A DNA stretch of 64,000 bases from Paenibacillus glacialis (GTDB taxonomy: Bacteria; Bacillota; Bacilli; Paenibacillales; Paenibacillaceae). Position numbers and translations under genes: made by a program. This document shows, piece after piece, positions 40,755 to 49,964 of the stretch (positions within the stretch are counted from its first letter, which is position 1; every line of letters starts with the position of its first letter). The DNA lies in contig NZ_LVJH01000010.1 in assembly GCF_001637205.1 (NCBI RefSeq), positions 1 through 64,000 on the forward strand, written 5' to 3'. Under the pieces are notes generated by a model. That model was not told the origin of the DNA. It saw nothing but the letters and a program-made list of their open reading frames with translations, and did no database searches.

Positions 40755-43106
40755 ATGGGCACGAGCGATCAGGAATGGCGTGACGAACAGCACCGAGTCG
40801 ATGAAGTAACGACCAAAGTTACACGTAGAATTGAGAAACTTCAACGAGAAGTAGGAACTGTACGCGGTGACGTCGTAGATTTGCGTAAGGAGTTCTGGGA
40901 CGAAGTAAGAGTAAATTTTAGTAGTTCGGATGACTTAGGCGAAACTTCTACCAGTCTTCGGCAACAGTCTCAGGTATTATCAGAGCGAGAACGGAGTCAC
41001 CTTCAGTCCTCGGAGTCTCTAAAGAAAATGAAGTTACTTGTTAGGTCTCCTTATTTCGGACGGATTGACTTTGAAGAAGATGGATCGAATAACAATGAAA
41101 CGATTTACCTTGGTATAGCTTCATTGTTGGATGACGATGATGAGGAATTTCTTGTATATGACTGGCGTGCGCCAGTATCAAGTCTATACTATGATGGTGC
41201 ACCGGGACCGACTAGTTATGATACACCTATGGGCGAGATTAATGGGGAAATGAAGCTTAAACGGCAGTTCGTCATTCGTAACGCCCAAATTGATGTCATG
41301 TTTGACACTGGCGTGACGATAGGTGATGAGCTACTTCAACAGGTGCTTAGTCACAGTGCTGATAACCAAATGAAGAGCATCGTAGCCACGATTCAAAAGG
41401 AACAAAACGCGGTAATTCGTAATGACAAGAGTCGGATGTTGGTTGTTCAGGGTTCGGCTGGTAGTGGTAAAACATCTGCTGCTCTACAGCGTGTTGCCTA
41501 CTTACTTTACAAATATCGTGCGATCTTGAAAGCAGATCAAGTTCTTCTCTTCTCGCCAAATCCTCTGTTTAATAGTTATGTGTCTTCGGTTCTTCCGGAG
41601 CTTGGGGAAGAGAATATGCAACAAACAACCTTTCAGGCCTATTTAGACTTTCGACTAGCCAAAGAATTTGAACTTGAAGATATATTTACACAAATGGAAA
41701 CTATGCTACAGACAGACGAGGGACACTCACTTGAAGTAAAGAGGGCATCCATAAATTTTAAATCTTCTCCTGCATATATAGAGGTCATTACCCGGTACAA
41801 GGGGTATTTAGAGTCTCGCGGAATGATGTTTAGACCCATTCAATTCCAAGGAAGAATGATTATATCTTCTGATACGATGAAGGAGAAGTTCTATAGCTTT
41901 GAACCCAGCGTGGAGCTCGCGAATCGCATTGAATTGATGCGGGAATGGATGCTGAAGGAATTGTCAGTATTCGCTAAAAAGGAGAGAGAGGCAGCTTGGG
42001 TGGACAATCAGATTGATCTGCTAAGTGCTGATGAGTATCAGAAAGCGTATACTCATGTTCGACGGAAACAACATAAGAAGAAGGATACCTTTGATGATTA
42101 TGAGAAGGAGCGGGATCTACTAGCTCGTATGATCGTGAATGAATGGCTTAAACCCGTTCGTAAATGGATCAAACGCAAACGTTTCGTGGATGCAAAGGGA
42201 TTGTATCGTGAACTATTTCTCAACAACGAACTTCTTCAAGTCGTTAGCGGGCAGAGTTCGTTACCTGTATTTTGGGATGAAATTAGCGAAATTACGGTAG
42301 CTGACCTTAAGAAGGGTAAGTTATCATATGAGGATGCGACACCCTATCTATATTTACAGGAATTGGTCAAAGGCTTCCAGACGAACAGTGCGATTCGGTA
42401 TGTGTTCATAGATGAAGTACAGGATTATGCTCCCTTCCAACTTGAATATTTAAAAAGATTGTTTCCGCGCGCCCGCATGACAGCACTTGGTGATTTGAAT
42501 CAAGGGATTTATGCACATGCATCAGTGCTTGATAGTATGGAATCGCTTCAGCAATTGTACGGTCCACAGCAGACAGAAGTGATATCTCTTATAAGAAGCT
42601 ACCGTTCAACCTATGAGATTGTGGATTTCACCCGTAGTATGATGCCTGGTGGGGAAAGAATTGTCCCATTTAATCGCCAAGGTGATAAACCGATTGTTGT
42701 AATTGAAACAGATCGAGATCAACTTCATCAGAAGATCATTGAAGATATTAAAGCTCTAAATGACCAAGGTTATGAACATACAGCGATTATTTGTAAGACG
42801 CTTATGGAGAGCGAGCAGGTGTATGAAGCTCTTAAGGACCATCTGACGCTGAAAAAAGTGACGAAGACAACACCATCTTTTGTAAAAGGGACCTTGGTTA
42901 TTCCGTCGTACTTAGCTAAGGGTGTTGAGTTTGATGCTGTAATAATATATAACGCCTCCAATGAGTTATATGCTCGTGAGAGTGAACGGAAACTATTTTA
43001 TACGGTTTGTACACGTGCTATGCATCTACTTCATATGTACAGTCTTGGAGAACCGAGTCATTTCATTACAGATGTAGGTTCAGAGAAATACGTCTTGATA
43101 AACTAA
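40755..43106 (+). CDS. helD: HelD-type RNA polymerase recycling helicase-like ATPase
   Basis: 783 residues of the UvrD/HelD superfamily. A long N-terminal coiled coil (about residues 1-95) inserts into RNA polymerase channels in known HelD proteins. Walker A is VVQGSAGSGKTSAALQR (Lys239), the Walker B-like motif is YVFIDEVQDYAPFQ, and helicase motifs LIRSYRSTYEI and KGVEFDAVIIY follow, with TRAMHLLHMY near the end. HelD releases RNA polymerase from stalled or inactive complexes using ATP. GGGG before the ATG. Confidence 0.92.
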   Translation: MGTSDQEWRDEQHRVDEVTTKVTRRIEKLQREVGTVRGDVVDLRKEFWDEVRVNFSSSDDLGETSTSLRQQSQVLSERERSHLQSSESLKKMKLLVRSPYFGRIDFEEDGSNNNETIYLGIASLLDDDDEEFLVYDWRAPVSSLYYDGAPGPTSYDTPMGEINGEMKLKRQFVIRNAQIDVMFDTGVTIGDELLQQVLSHSADNQMKSIVATIQKEQNAVIRNDKSRMLVVQGSAGSGKTSAALQRVAYLLYKYRAILKADQVLLFSPNPLFNSYVSSVLPELGEENMQQTTFQAYLDFRLAKEFELEDIFTQMETMLQTDEGHSLEVKRASINFKSSPAYIEVITRYKGYLESRGMMFRPIQFQGRMIISSDTMKEKFYSFEPSVELANRIELMREWMLKELSVFAKKEREAAWVDNQIDLLSADEYQKAYTHVRRKQHKKKDTFDDYEKERDLLARMIVNEWLKPVRKWIKRKRFVDAKGLYRELFLNNELLQVVSGQSSLPVFWDEISEITVADLKKGKLSYEDATPYLYLQELVKGFQTNSAIRYVFIDEVQDYAPFQLEYLKRLFPRARMTALGDLNQGIYAHASVLDSMESLQQLYGPQQTEVISLIRSYRSTYEIVDFTRSMMPGGERIVPFNRQGDKPIVVIETDRDQLHQKIIEDIKALNDQGYEHTAIICKTLMESEQVYEALKDHLTLKKVTKTTPSFVKGTLVIPSYLAKGVEFDAVIIYNASNELYARESERKLFYTVCTRAMHLLHMYSLGEPSHFITDVGSEKYVLIN

Positions 43107-43189
43107 ACCCTATGAGGGGTAAGAAATATCAACGTTTTCTTGAGAAGTAAGGTTATGTTTGTGAATGATGCGATCTTAGAGTAAATGCT

Positions 43190-43216
43190 AGGTGGTCCCG
43201 CGAGGCCACCTTTTTC
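43190..43216 (+). terminator. terminator after helD
   Basis: AGGTGG and CCACCT enclosing a short loop, followed by TTTTTC. Confidence 0.75.
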
Positions 43217-43280
43217 TGCATATATTTGTTTGCGGTATGCTCGGGAAGTTTTTGAGATATGCTAACAAGCGTGGACTTGT

Positions 43281-43310
43281 GTTTGACATGAAACCAAATG
43301 GTATCGTAAT
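43281..43310 (+). promoter_or_regulatory. probable sigma-A promoter for the AHSA1-ArsR pair
   Basis: TTGACA at 43281-43286 with an AT-rich TATCGT/TAATTA region about 17 bases downstream, 40-60 bases before the first gene. The -10 is weak. Confidence 0.45.
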
Positions 43311-43346
43311 TACAGAATAGAAATATACATTAATGGAGGTCTTTAA

Positions 43347-43781
43347 ATGGAAAACAAACATATACAAGCAACAGAGGACATACCGGATATTGTACAAACC
43401 CTTATCCTTAAGGCTTCGATTCAAAAGGTGTGGAACGCTGTTGCGACTGCAGAGGGAATAGCGGCATGGTTCATGCCAAATGATTTTCAACCGATCGAAG
43501 GTTATGAGTTTCATTTGGAAGCAGGACCTTTCGGTAAATCGCCTTGTAAAGTAACAGTTATTGATCCGCCACACAAGCTTTCCTTCAATTGGGGTAAAGA
43601 TTGGGCAATAACGTTCGAGTTAGTTGAGTTGGAGGGTACAACAGAATTTACACTCACTCATTCAGGTTGGGATGCAGATAGTATTACTGAATTTGGAGAG
43701 ACACATGCCATTGTACGCGAGAGAATGGCGAATGGATGGGTTGGATTGGTGGATTCGCTTAGAAAGATTATTGAGGTCTAA
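43347..43781 (+). CDS. SRPBCC/AHSA1-family protein
   Basis: 144 residues of the START-like SRPBCC fold, AHSA1 (activator of Hsp90 homologue) subgroup: VQTLILKASIQKVWNAVATAEG near residue 15, WFMPNDFQP, and LVELEGTTEFTLTHSGWD near residue 95. Such proteins bind hydrophobic ligands in a cavity; in Bacillota they often pair with an ArsR regulator, as here. The stop is one base before the next start, so the two are coupled. Confidence 0.87.
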   Translation: MENKHIQATEDIPDIVQTLILKASIQKVWNAVATAEGIAAWFMPNDFQPIEGYEFHLEAGPFGKSPCKVTVIDPPHKLSFNWGKDWAITFELVELEGTTEFTLTHSGWDADSITEFGETHAIVRERMANGWVGLVDSLRKIIEV

Positions 43782-43782
43782 G

Positions 43783-44160
43783 ATGGCTGAGTCCGCATCT
43801 AAGCATGATGTATTTCAAGCAATCGCCGACCCAACACGCCGCAGGCTACTGCGCTTGCTCGGTGATCAGGAGATGTCGGTAACCATCATAAGCGGGCATT
43901 TTACAATGAGTCGTACAGCTGTGTCCAAGCATCTAAGAGTGCTTGCCGACGCTGGACTGGTAAAAGATCAGAAGGTTGGCCGAGAAACGCGTTATAGATT
44001 AGATCCTGAGCCACTACTTGAACTTAAGAAATGGCTTTCAAACTACGAACGCTTCTGGGAGAATAAATTATCCGTACTTAAGAGGTACGTCGAATCGGAT
44101 GACCCGGCTGTTATGGAATCATTTCTACCACTCCGGACATATAAGGAGAACGAGAAATAG
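43783..44160 (+). CDS. ArsR-family regulator
   Basis: 125 residues with a winged helix-turn-helix (FQAIADPTRRRLLRLLGDQE, then SGHFTMSRTAVSKHLRVLAD). No metal-binding cysteines typical of ArsR sensors are present, so it likely responds to another signal, as in the SRPBCC-linked subgroup. The frame is open further upstream inside the AHSA1 gene, but ATG 43783 right after its stop is the natural start. The stop codon overlaps the terminator stem. Confidence 0.88.
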   Translation: MAESASKHDVFQAIADPTRRRLLRLLGDQEMSVTIISGHFTMSRTAVSKHLRVLADAGLVKDQKVGRETRYRLDPEPLLELKKWLSNYERFWENKLSVLKRYVESDDPAVMESFLPLRTYKENEK

Positions 44161-44185
44161 GCTCTTTGTGAGAGCCTATTTTTCA
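44156..44185 (+). terminator. terminator after the ArsR gene
   Basis: AATAGGCTCT and AGAGCCTATT form a perfect ten-pair stem followed by TTTTC. Confidence 0.9.
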
Positions 44186-44276
44186 ATCTTCACCCTTTTA
44201 AATTGGTAATATGAATATGACTGGAACAATTAAACCACAATAGGTATGTCTGAAGTACCCTAAAGGTGGTTTAAGA

Positions 44277-45479
44277 ATGAAGAATAAGAAGTGGGACTTG
44301 GTTGCACTTGCCTCCATTCCGCTCATCATGACGCTTGGTAACTCCATGCTAATTCCTATTTTACCGCTAATTTCACGGGAACTTCATGTTAGTTCTTTCA
44401 AAGTAAGTATGTTAATTACGGTGTATGCGATTGTGGCTATACTATTAATTCCTATTGCGGGTTATCTGTCTGATCGGTTCGGTAGGAAAAAAGTTATCAT
44501 TCCAAGTCTAATCATTGCTGCAGTGGGGGGAGCGATCTCTGCGATTGCAGCATGGCTAACGGCTGATATGACAGCTTACTGGATCATACTTGGGGGGAGA
44601 TTTCTTCAAGGAATCGGCGCAGCGGGAGCATTTCCTATTGTTATCCCATTAGTGGGAGATATGTTTGACCAAGAGGAAGAGGTAAGTAAGGGCTTAGGAA
44701 TTATTGAAACCGCGAACACATTGGGAAAAGTCATTAGTCCGATCTTAGGAGCGGCACTCGGGATTGTGTTATGGTACTTACCCTTTATTAGTATCCCGAT
44801 ACTCTGTATGATCTCGTTAGTGCTCGTCATATTTCTTGTCCAATCTCCCAAAAGGGACGCGTCCGACGTATCTTTAAAGAAATTTCTATTGGGAACGAAA
44901 GATGCGTTGAAGGAAAAAGGCCGTTGGTTATATGCCATTTTTGCTGTAGGTTGCATCTGTATGTTTATATTGTTCGGAGTGCTCTTCTATTTATCAGATA
45001 CCCTAGAATCGAAATATAAACTTGATGGAGTTCTCAAAGGATTGGTGCTGGCGATTCCACTTGCAGTTCTTTGCTTGAGCTCCTACATCGGTGGGAAAGT
45101 GATTGGACAGGATAAGAGCCGCATGAAATGGATCGGGTTCGGTGGGATGGCGCTTATAACCATTTGTCTAATCATTACTGGCTTTAGTAGTCAGATTGTG
45201 TTTGTGATTAGTCTGTTTTCTCTTTGCGGTGCAGGAATAGGAATCGCTCTTCCTTGTATGGATGCGTTAATTACGGAAGGAATTGAGAAAGAACAAAGAG
45301 GGACAATTACATCCTTATATAGCAGTACGAGATTTATCGGGGTATCTCTTGGTCCTCCAATCGTATCATTGTTACAGAATGTGAATCACTGGATCCTGTT
45401 TAGCATTATGGCTGCGCTTGGAGGAATAGGTGGGTTGCTGATCTTGATTGCGATCAAGCCTTCAGAGGAGAAAGCTTAG
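44277..45479 (+). CDS. MFS exporter (drug efflux type)
   Basis: 400 residues, twelve membrane segments. The loop 2-3 motif is AGYLSDRFGRKKVI near residue 61, and motif C-like FPIVIPLVGDMFDQEEEVSKG near residue 120 fits a drug:H+ antiporter of the Bmr/Blt or chloramphenicol-resistance type. Substrate unknown. GGTGG lies upstream of the ATG. No dedicated regulator beside it, unless the ArsR protein upstream acts on it. Confidence 0.85.
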   Translation: MKNKKWDLVALASIPLIMTLGNSMLIPILPLISRELHVSSFKVSMLITVYAIVAILLIPIAGYLSDRFGRKKVIIPSLIIAAVGGAISAIAAWLTADMTAYWIILGGRFLQGIGAAGAFPIVIPLVGDMFDQEEEVSKGLGIIETANTLGKVISPILGAALGIVLWYLPFISIPILCMISLVLVIFLVQSPKRDASDVSLKKFLLGTKDALKEKGRWLYAIFAVGCICMFILFGVLFYLSDTLESKYKLDGVLKGLVLAIPLAVLCLSSYIGGKVIGQDKSRMKWIGFGGMALITICLIITGFSSQIVFVISLFSLCGAGIGIALPCMDALITEGIEKEQRGTITSLYSSTRFIGVSLGPPIVSLLQNVNHWILFSIMAALGGIGGLLILIAIKPSEEKA

Positions 45480-45566
45480 AATCGCTTAGGTGAGATATAT
45501 GTAATATTATAACGATATAATTTAGAAGTATAATAGCCTGGTTAACATGAAGAGAGGTGTATAACC

Positions 45567-45965
45567 ATGGCTGAAACTGTGAAAACACATCAGCGGACTA
45601 AACCAACTAAAAACAATGGTCCACGTATTCTTCGGGAGAAAAATATCGTTGCTATCATGATCAACAAATATTGTGTGGGACATGGACATACTCGAAGCAA
45701 AAGGGTAGAACATGGCTCTGTTGAACTATGTGCAAATTGCTTAGAACTTCTTCAGTACAGCCATCTTCGCCTAGAACACTGTCGTTTTGGTGAGGAGAAA
45801 AAAACTTGTGGGCAATGCCCTATTCACTGCTATAAACCGGATCGGCGACTGCAGATTAAGACAGTTATGAAGTATGCTGGACCGCGTATGTTATGGAGTC
45901 ATCCGTTTACGGCGTTAAGACATGCGATGGATGGAATAATTGGACCGAGAGAAAAACGCGTATAA
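45567..45965 (+). CDS. nitrous oxide-stimulated promoter family protein
   Basis: 132 residues matching the small cysteine-rich family named for a nitrous-oxide-stimulated promoter (YgbA-like). Features are REKNIVAIMINKYCVGHGH, CANCLELLQYSHLRLEHCRFG and KTCGQCPIHCY, seven conserved Cys in all, which suggests a metal or Fe-S site; then a basic C-terminus. Role unknown. AGAGAGG ten bases before the ATG. Confidence 0.82.
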   Translation: MAETVKTHQRTKPTKNNGPRILREKNIVAIMINKYCVGHGHTRSKRVEHGSVELCANCLELLQYSHLRLEHCRFGEEKKTCGQCPIHCYKPDRRLQIKTVMKYAGPRMLWSHPFTALRHAMDGIIGPREKRV

Positions 45966-46012
45966 GATAGAGAGATCGAGTCGTACTTAGGTGGATTGAT
46001 CGTTTATAATCT

Positions 46013-46060
46013 AAGAGTCATGAGGTATGGATGATTGTTCCTACTAGATGACTCTTTTTC
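46013..46060 (+). terminator. terminator
   Basis: AAGAGTCAT and ATGACTCTT with a long 26-base loop, followed by TTTC. Confidence 0.6.
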
Positions 46061-46243
46061 ATTGTCGAAAGTGAGTTATGGATAGGTAAGCTTACATTTC
46101 ATGTGGAAAAATCGTCTACTGATGATCATGAGCAGTTGCAAACAGTTCCGGCCAACGCTACAATGAACCCTTATATGTACATAAGAATTTGTTATTCAGA
46201 CCAAACAAAAAAGTGAGAAATGTTAAGGGAGGATGACATATCA

Positions 46244-46645
46244 TTGGCTTATTTGAAAGCTAGAGTAGTTTATATTATTGTATTCTTTACGGTAATCATT
46301 CTAGGGATTAGCTCGAGAGTTCTAACAGATGTAATACCCATATTTGTTTCAAGACATTTCGGAGATATCTTCTGGGCAAGTATGGTTTATTTCGGTTGTA
46401 GGATATTGCTCTTAAAACAAAGATTAATGGTGTCTGTGTATCTGAGTGTACTCTTTAGTTTTACTATTGAATTCAGTCAGTTGTACCAAGCAGAGTGGAT
46501 CAATAGCATACGATCAACCGTGCTCGGAGCACTCATATTAGGAAGAGGTTTCTTAAGTGTTGATTTAATAAGATACATGGTAGGGATTGTGTTCTCTTAT
46601 GTTATGGATTACTTCTGGATTAGCCATGTGAAAGAGAAGCATTAG
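46244..46645 (+). CDS. DUF2809 membrane protein
   Basis: 133 residues, about four membrane segments, DUF2809 family. Landmarks are FGDIFWASMVYFG near residue 38 and TIEFSQLYQAEWINSIRST near residue 74. Function unknown. I take the TTG at 46244 with GGGAGG 11 bases upstream; ATG 46220 is possible but then the ribosome site would lie inside the gene. Confidence 0.75.
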   Translation: MAYLKARVVYIIVFFTVIILGISSRVLTDVIPIFVSRHFGDIFWASMVYFGCRILLLKQRLMVSVYLSVLFSFTIEFSQLYQAEWINSIRSTVLGALILGRGFLSVDLIRYMVGIVFSYVMDYFWISHVKEKH

Positions 46646-46679
46646 AACAAAAAAATTAATAAGAAAGAGGATGAGACTG

Positions 46680-46967
46680 ATGAGTTACCTTAAATGGTTA
46701 GAAGGTTGGTATGAAAGTTATTGTGATGATGAATGGGAGCAAACACATGTAGTGAAGATTGAATCGATTGATACGCCCGGATGGAGAGTAACCATTCCAT
46801 TGCTTGAAACTGAACTAGAAGATAAACAATTAAATGAAATTATTATAGATCGTGATGACAATGACTGGGTAAGATGTTGGATAAAAGATGGACATTTTGA
46901 AGGCGCAGGTGGGTTAAGGAATTTAGAAGAGATGATAAAGCTATTTAAGGAGTGGGGAGAAGAATAG
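46680..46967 (+). CDS. Imm53-family immunity protein, orphan
   Basis: 95 residues matching the Imm53 immunity family of polymorphic toxin systems: YLKWLEGWYESYCDDEWEQTH at the N-terminus, TPGWRVTIPLLETELED in the middle and FEGAGGLRNLEEMIKLFKEW at the end. Such proteins bind and block a nuclease-like toxin; no toxin gene lies nearby, so it could protect against neighbours. ATG 46680 has AGAGG nine bases upstream; ATG 46671 is too close. Confidence 0.78.
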   Translation: MSYLKWLEGWYESYCDDEWEQTHVVKIESIDTPGWRVTIPLLETELEDKQLNEIIIDRDDNDWVRCWIKDGHFEGAGGLRNLEEMIKLFKEWGEE

Positions 46968-47042
46968 GGACGGTTTCTAGTCATATAAATAACCCAACTG
47001 TAAAAGCTTGGGTTAAGGTTGAATAATACGTATTGTAAGATG

Positions 47043-48752
47043 TTAGAGATGTGTTTTGTCAGTCTTAAATGTATTTACAACCTTGAATAAATCCTGAGAA
47101 ATATCCAGCAAGCTCTTAGCAGAAGCTGTAATTTCTTCCGTAGATGCCAACTGCTCTTCAGCAGCAGAGGCTACGGTCTGAGCTGTAGCCGATGTTTGCT
47201 GGGCTACAGCACCTACATTAGTTACTGTTGCAGCGACTTCTTCCGTACTTGCTGCCATTTGTTCAGCTGCTGCTGCCGTTTCTTGCACTTTCAGGGCAAC
47301 CATATCAGAAGATTTAAAGATCTGATGGAATGCTTTCTCAGCTTCTCTAACCTCATGTAAACCTTCATTCACTTCTATTAGACCTTCATTCATTACTTGA
47401 ACGGCCCTTGCTGAATCTGCTTGGATGTTATTGATTAATGCTGAAATACTTTGAACAGATTCTTCCGTTTGGGAGGCCAGCTTACGTACTTCGTTAGCCA
47501 CTACTGCAAATCCCATGCCGGCGTCACCAGCGCGTGCTGCTTCGATAGCTGCATTTAATGCTAGTAGATTCGTTTGCGATGAAATATTTCCTATTAAAGT
47601 GGAGACTTCACTAATATTATTGGAGTGAATCTCCAATTCCTTCAATACTCCGTTGGCATTATCCACAGCTGTACTGACTGCTTGCATTTTATGTGAGACC
47701 CGTTGCATAGATTCGGTTCCCGTCTTTGCATGCTCAGTTGCAGATAGAGAAAGCTCCGATACATCAGATGCTGTCTCAGCAATTCGTTGTATCCCTGAGG
47801 ACATTTCATCCATAGCTCGGCTACAATCCAAGGAGCTTTGGGCTTGAATTTCTGCACCGGTGGCAACTTCTTGAACCGAAAGGGTAACGTGATTGGAGGC
47901 ATCAGCATTATTTCTAGAGTTAAAGAGTAGCTGTTCAGAAGATGAAGCCACTTTGTGAGAAGCGCTTAGCATTTGGTTAACTGATTCTCTCAAGTGTACA
48001 ACCATACGATTAACAGCAAGAACCATGGTTCCAATTTCGTCTTTATTTTTGACGACGATTGTCTCTACAGTAAGATCACCATCCGCAATACGATTGAGTG
48101 CTTCTGACACTTTTCTCACAGGAACAGAGATGCTTCGAATAAGGATTGATCCTACAATAATGATAAACATGACCATCGTACCGAGACCGATTAATAACTG
48201 GATCATGCTAGAGCTTGATAAATCTTTGCTGTCTTGTTCAGCAGCTATAGCTCCATCGTGATTAAATTGCACAATGGGAGTGACCAATTGTTTCACCTTA
48301 CCAAGGGATTCCGCTATTTTTGTTGTTGCTTCTCTTATTTCCACTGAATAGAGTTCCGACTTTTCAAATGTAGCGAAAGCTTCTTTGAATATCTTCCATT
48401 CTGCTGTTAACTTCGTGAAATTAGCTCTATCTTTATCATTATCTAGTGAATCTTGATAGCTTAATAATAAACCATCGACTTTAGCCATTGTACTGGAGAT
48501 ATCTGTGAATAAATCGGTACGCTCCTGTACGACTTTAGTGGCTAGAATTTTATATTGTGCAAAATCGATATGTTCTACGTGATAGTTGATGGCTTGGATG
48601 GTTTCAATCCCCTTCAACCATACTTGAACAGTTTGTACGTTATTTGATGTAAGCTTCTGAATCCTACTAATATCCGACCAGGAAAAGGCTCCTATCATAA
48701 CGATCAGACTGGCAAATACTGCAACGAATTTTGTTTTTACTGTAAACCTCAT
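47043..48752 (-). CDS. methyl-accepting chemotaxis protein with four-helix sensor
   Basis: 569 residues. A membrane segment (about 10-28), an extracellular helical domain of about 145 residues of the 4HB_MCP type, a second segment (about 180-205), HAMP ([21 protein letters not shown]), then the signalling domain with the tip [21 protein letters not shown]. Senses an extracellular chemical and signals to CheA. ATG 48752 follows a GGGG site; the upstream in-frame ATG has none. One of two chemoreceptors in the window; the other lacks a sensor domain. Confidence 0.9.
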   Translation of the reverse strand: MRFTVKTKFVAVFASLIVMIGAFSWSDISRIQKLTSNNVQTVQVWLKGIETIQAINYHVEHIDFAQYKILATKVVQERTDLFTDISSTMAKVDGLLLSYQDSLDNDKDRANFTKLTAEWKIFKEAFATFEKSELYSVEIREATTKIAESLGKVKQLVTPIVQFNHDGAIAAEQDSKDLSSSSMIQLLIGLGTMVMFIIIVGSILIRSISVPVRKVSEALNRIADGDLTVETIVVKNKDEIGTMVLAVNRMVVHLRESVNQMLSASHKVASSSEQLLFNSRNNADASNHVTLSVQEVATGAEIQAQSSLDCSRAMDEMSSGIQRIAETASDVSELSLSATEHAKTGTESMQRVSHKMQAVSTAVDNANGVLKELEIHSNNISEVSTLIGNISSQTNLLALNAAIEAARAGDAGMGFAVVANEVRKLASQTEESVQSISALINNIQADSARAVQVMNEGLIEVNEGLHEVREAEKAFHQIFKSSDMVALKVQETAAAAEQMAASTEEVAATVTNVGAVAQQTSATAQTVASAAEEQLASTEEITASAKSLLDISQDLFKVVNTFKTDKTHL

Positions 48753-49038
48753 TATGAAATTGCCCCTTTCAACACTATCTAATTCTATATATATTATCGT
48801 CATTTCAGATTGAAAATTTAGTAGGAAAGTAGGAGAGCAATGGGAGAAAAGGACTGAATCTCGTGAATAATCTGGGATATCGGACCATAAATTTTACAAA
48901 GGAAGAGGACTTGAAGTTACAGGCTATCGAATTTTGAAGAAATGAAGGCAATCATAGAACCAGAACCGACTCTGTAGATAAGGGGTTCAAATTTTCCAAT
49001 ATCTATGTTAGTATGTATCCAATTGAATACGTTAGATC
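48753..49038 (+). other. intergenic region between the chemoreceptor and the TPP riboswitch
   Basis: No gene found on either strand. It should hold the minus-strand chemoreceptor promoter and the start of the riboswitch transcript. Confidence 0.4.
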
Positions 49039-49125
49039 ACTAGGGGTGCTATTTGGCTGAGACGGAAGTGTGTGATTCCAAACCCTTTGAACCTGATCTG
49101 GATTATACCAGCGTAGGGAAGTGAG
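49039..49125 (+). ncRNA. TPP riboswitch (THI element)
   Basis: Conserved blocks GGGGTGC, GGCTGAGA, then CCCTTTGAACCTGATCTGG and ATACCAGCGTAGGGAAGT occur in order, with the usual spacing. It binds thiamin pyrophosphate and, when bound, should favour the downstream terminator (49194-49228), switching off the thi genes. Confidence 0.93.
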
Positions 49126-49193
49126 CTTAAGAGCTTTGGTTAAGATAGGTTTGTATGCGTATATACGTCTGCATTCTTTTGACTATGGTTATA

Positions 49194-49228
49194 GAGCCAC
49201 CTTCTAAGCAGAGGGCGGCTTTTTTTGT
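49194..49228 (+). terminator. riboswitch-controlled terminator
   Basis: AGCCACCTTCT and AGAGGGCGGCT form an 11-pair stem (two G-T or mismatched positions) followed by seven T, between the TPP aptamer and tenI. Confidence 0.85.
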
Positions 49229-49277
49229 TGGTTTCTTATCTTGAGTTGTACTTACGAAAAGAGTAGGAGGAAAGAAA

Positions 49278-49883
49278 ATGCCCGGACGAGAGTTACATGT
49301 GATCTCAAATGGTCAATCTGAATTGGAGCGTTATACGAGGATAGCTACGCTTATTCATCCTTATGTAACGGCCTTTCATCTTAGGGAGAAATCATGTAGT
49401 GCAGCTGAAATCTGGGAGGGAGTACATGCTTTGAAGGCGTGTGGAGTACCTCTCAGTAAAGTATTCATTAACGACCGAGTTGACGTAGCTTGGGCGACGG
49501 GTGTGGGAGGTGTACAGCTAAGTTACCGTAGCTTAGCTGTGCAGGTAGTCAGGAGAACTTTTCCAAGATTGAGAATAGGACGTTCTGTTCATGATGTTCA
49601 TGAAGCTGAGGAGATGTGCAAACAAGGTGCTGATTATCTATTGTATGGACATATTTTTTCGACAGATTCTAAACCTGGTCAGGGACCTAGAGGAACAAGA
49701 GCCTTAGATCAAGTAGTAAAGAAGGTTCCTATCCCAGTGATTGCGATTGGAGGAATTAAGCCTAATCATGTACAGCAGATTGTCGCAACTGGTGCAGCTG
49801 GAATTGCTATATTGTCGGGCATTACGCAAAGCGATGATCCGTTAAAGTCGGTGAAGGACTACCGAGAGGCATTAAATAGTTAG
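49278..49883 (+). CDS. tenI: thiazole tautomerase TenI
   Basis: 201-residue TIM-barrel protein of the ThiE/TenI group. HLREKSCSAAEIW, INDRVDVAW and LLYGHIFSTDSKPGQGPRG are seen, with the His in GHIF typical of TenI rather than ThiE. TenI aromatises the thiazole product of ThiG. AGGAGG before the ATG. First gene of the riboswitch-controlled operon. Confidence 0.88.
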   Translation: MPGRELHVISNGQSELERYTRIATLIHPYVTAFHLREKSCSAAEIWEGVHALKACGVPLSKVFINDRVDVAWATGVGGVQLSYRSLAVQVVRRTFPRLRIGRSVHDVHEAEEMCKQGADYLLYGHIFSTDSKPGQGPRGTRALDQVVKKVPIPVIAIGGIKPNHVQQIVATGAAGIAILSGITQSDDPLKSVKDYREALNS

Positions 49884-49964
49884 TGGTATGCTTCCGAATT
49901 TAGTTATTTCGATGCTAATCAAGAAGCTTATGCTCAGCAACTTTTAGGAGGACATGGATCATAA

